Positions 5,337-5,658 of a stretch of 5,658 nt of DNA are shown piece by piece. Where the stretch lies: positions 1 to 5,658 of the forward strand of contig JABMQR010000073.1 in NCBI GenBank assembly GCA_013202335.1, written 5' to 3'. The position numbers were made by a program, and so were the translations under genes. The notes beneath the pieces are model-generated. The model was given only the letters and a program-made list of their open reading frames with translations, searched no databases and was not told the DNA's origin. This DNA comes from Bacteroidota bacterium (GTDB lineage Bacteria > Spirochaetota > Spirochaetia > JABMQR01). Each line of letters opens with the position of its first letter. Within the stretch, counting starts at the first letter, position 1.

Positions 5337-5558
5337 CCTGTCCATCAACTGCTTCACCGGGATATGACACCCACATCGAACACAATACTCCTGATCTATC
5401 CGGTATTCCTCACCACACTCGGGACAGGCTACAAACAACTCTGCCAAATCCTTACCGCATTTCAAGCAGTACTTCGCCGTTATCGGATTTTCTCCCCCGC
5501 ACCTCCTTCGGCAGCCGATCAAACCGTATCGCCGAAGGAATATCTCCCGTATACACAT
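4356..5558 (-). CDS. Zinc-ribbon protein with long helical (TPR-like) repeats; N-terminal part of a broken or read-through gene
   Basis: A 400-residue protein of unknown function. Two cysteine clusters open it: C16-RRR-C20 with C31-LK-C34, and C45-PE-C48 with C59-VR-C62, typical of paired zinc-ribbon domains (the text ENPITAKYCLKCGKDL is a classic form). From residue 75 follow highly charged helical repeats: unit 1 at 75-168, unit 2 at 169-263, unit 3 at 264-358 and the first 42 residues of unit 4. Each has Y-x-Y near its start, a FP turn (RFPQR, RFPKR, LFPAR) and a LYxLYP-like block (KKLLELYPNSEEY, CELLKLYPNKKEY). The spacing resembles TPR or coiled-coil scaffolds. The frame ends at TAG 4356-4358 and reopens at once, so this product lacks the membrane tail. 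The start at 5558 is uncertain: it has only a weak AGGA before it, while a consensus AAGGAGGT lies inside the frame at 5501-5508. Confidence 0.75.
   Translation of the reverse strand: MCIREIFLRRYGLIGCRRRCGGENPITAKYCLKCGKDLAELFVACPECGEEYRIDQEYCVRCGCHIPVKQLMDRIEAAGKEYRYEEVLQVADQGEEDFPGEGKFAKQIAEAKQAIAEMKRLKKALQSVKNEGEELGVYKKLLELYPNSEEYEAAVRKLEGEERRLHELVESAVKNYAYRELKRICEEGLQRFPQRGQRFQEGKTIAEKAIEETIELKQQLEKAKDDSTRIQLYEGLTKLYLNNTGYRKKKQQLENEEQQLIDRIRKAKDSYQYRLMTGNCAEGIKRFPKRSQEFEKDKRYAEEQLKQTEWREGQLKLAKNHSVRIDVYCELLKLYPNKKEYQDKKAQLEQEEEHLMTQIHEAEKNYDYEQMLRLSEKGFKLFPAREGRFGPKRNKASEIV
5501..5538 (-). promoter_or_regulatory. Shine-Dalgarno inside a perfect inverted repeat at the 5' end of the zinc-ribbon gene
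   Basis: On the minus strand CCTTCGGC (5531-5538) and GCCGAAGG (5505-5512) form 8-bp perfect arms, with an inner CGAT/ATCG pairing. The second arm runs into AAGGAGGT (5501-5508), a full consensus Shine-Dalgarno of which AAGG would be base-paired. No ATG, GTG or TTG follows it at a usable distance in frame; the next bases already encode CGGENP of the first zinc ribbon. Either the true start codon and the first CxxC half were lost by a small deletion next to the site, or the match is a chance product of Arg codons (CGA AGG AGG). Confidence 0.45.
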
Positions 5559-5581
5559 GGTACATCCTGGATTCCCGGAAA

Positions 5582-5590
5582 ATTATACCA
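5582..5590 (-). promoter_or_regulatory. Extended -10 promoter of the zinc-ribbon gene
   Basis: TGGTATAAT on the minus strand is a consensus TATAAT (5582-5587) with the TGn extension (5588-5590), which can work without a good -35; none is evident at 16-18 bases upstream. Initiation near 5575 gives about 17 bases before the ATG at 5558 or about 67 before the internal Shine-Dalgarno. The remaining bases to 5658 are AT-rich with no gene seen. Confidence 0.55.
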
Positions 5591-5658
5591 AGGAATTAAC
5601 GTAAATATATGAATATTAACAACTTACACCAATTTTACTCTTGAATAATGCTTCAGAC

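Noticed and set aside
5181..5612. Plus-strand frame of 143 codons opposite the zinc-ribbon gene
   Set aside because: The minus strand has clear zinc-binding motifs and repeats; the plus-strand product is rich in Leu, Arg and Pro with no family features and no RBS.

Overview
The window looks like accessory DNA from a low-GC Gram-positive bacterium, probably a gut-type Clostridia / Lachnospiraceae relative. That is inferred from AT-rich codon use, consensus Shine-Dalgarno sites (GAGGTGAT, AAGGAGGT), sigma-A type promoters and the flavour of the proteins; no marker gene fixes the taxon. Much of the window is in decay: only two genes look fully intact, and around them lie an insertion-sequence end, a truncated regulator, a scrambled pseudogene and a long gene interrupted by a stop codon.

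Layout. Bases 1-112 hold four 19-bp repeats at an exact 23-bp period, best read as the end of an IS21-like element. It abuts the 3' end of an aldo/keto reductase gene (126-1103, minus) that has a complete catalytic tetrad, its own promoter and a good RBS. Just upstream, on the plus strand, lies the C-terminal stub of an AraC-family regulator (about 1186-1354), probably the remains of a divergent regulator-reductase pair. Next is a Fic-domain protein with an N-terminal helix-turn-helix (1601-2509, plus), preceded by a near-consensus promoter and an 18-bp palindrome that could be its operator. Bases 2510-3461 contain no intact gene: a weak hairpin behind fic, a very strong bidirectional terminator (2793-2842) and a short frame-shifted pseudogene on the minus strand (about 2883-3252).

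The right part (3462-5558, minus) is the most interesting. It is one continuous reading frame of 698 codons broken by a single in-frame TAG at 4356-4358. The combined product would have two zinc-ribbon-like cysteine clusters, about five helical repeats with a unit of 94-95 residues, and a glycine-rich hydrophobic C-terminus with two membrane segments. The TAG falls inside repeat 4 without changing the repeat length, so it is a point nonsense change (or a read-through codon), not a gene boundary. The 5' end is also odd: a consensus Shine-Dalgarno lies inside the annotated reading frame, in one arm of a perfect 8-bp inverted repeat, and the first zinc ribbon has CxxxC in place of CxxC.

The genes do not form one pathway. 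The reductase/AraC pair, the Fic protein and the zinc-ribbon repeat protein appear to be separate cargo placed side by side.
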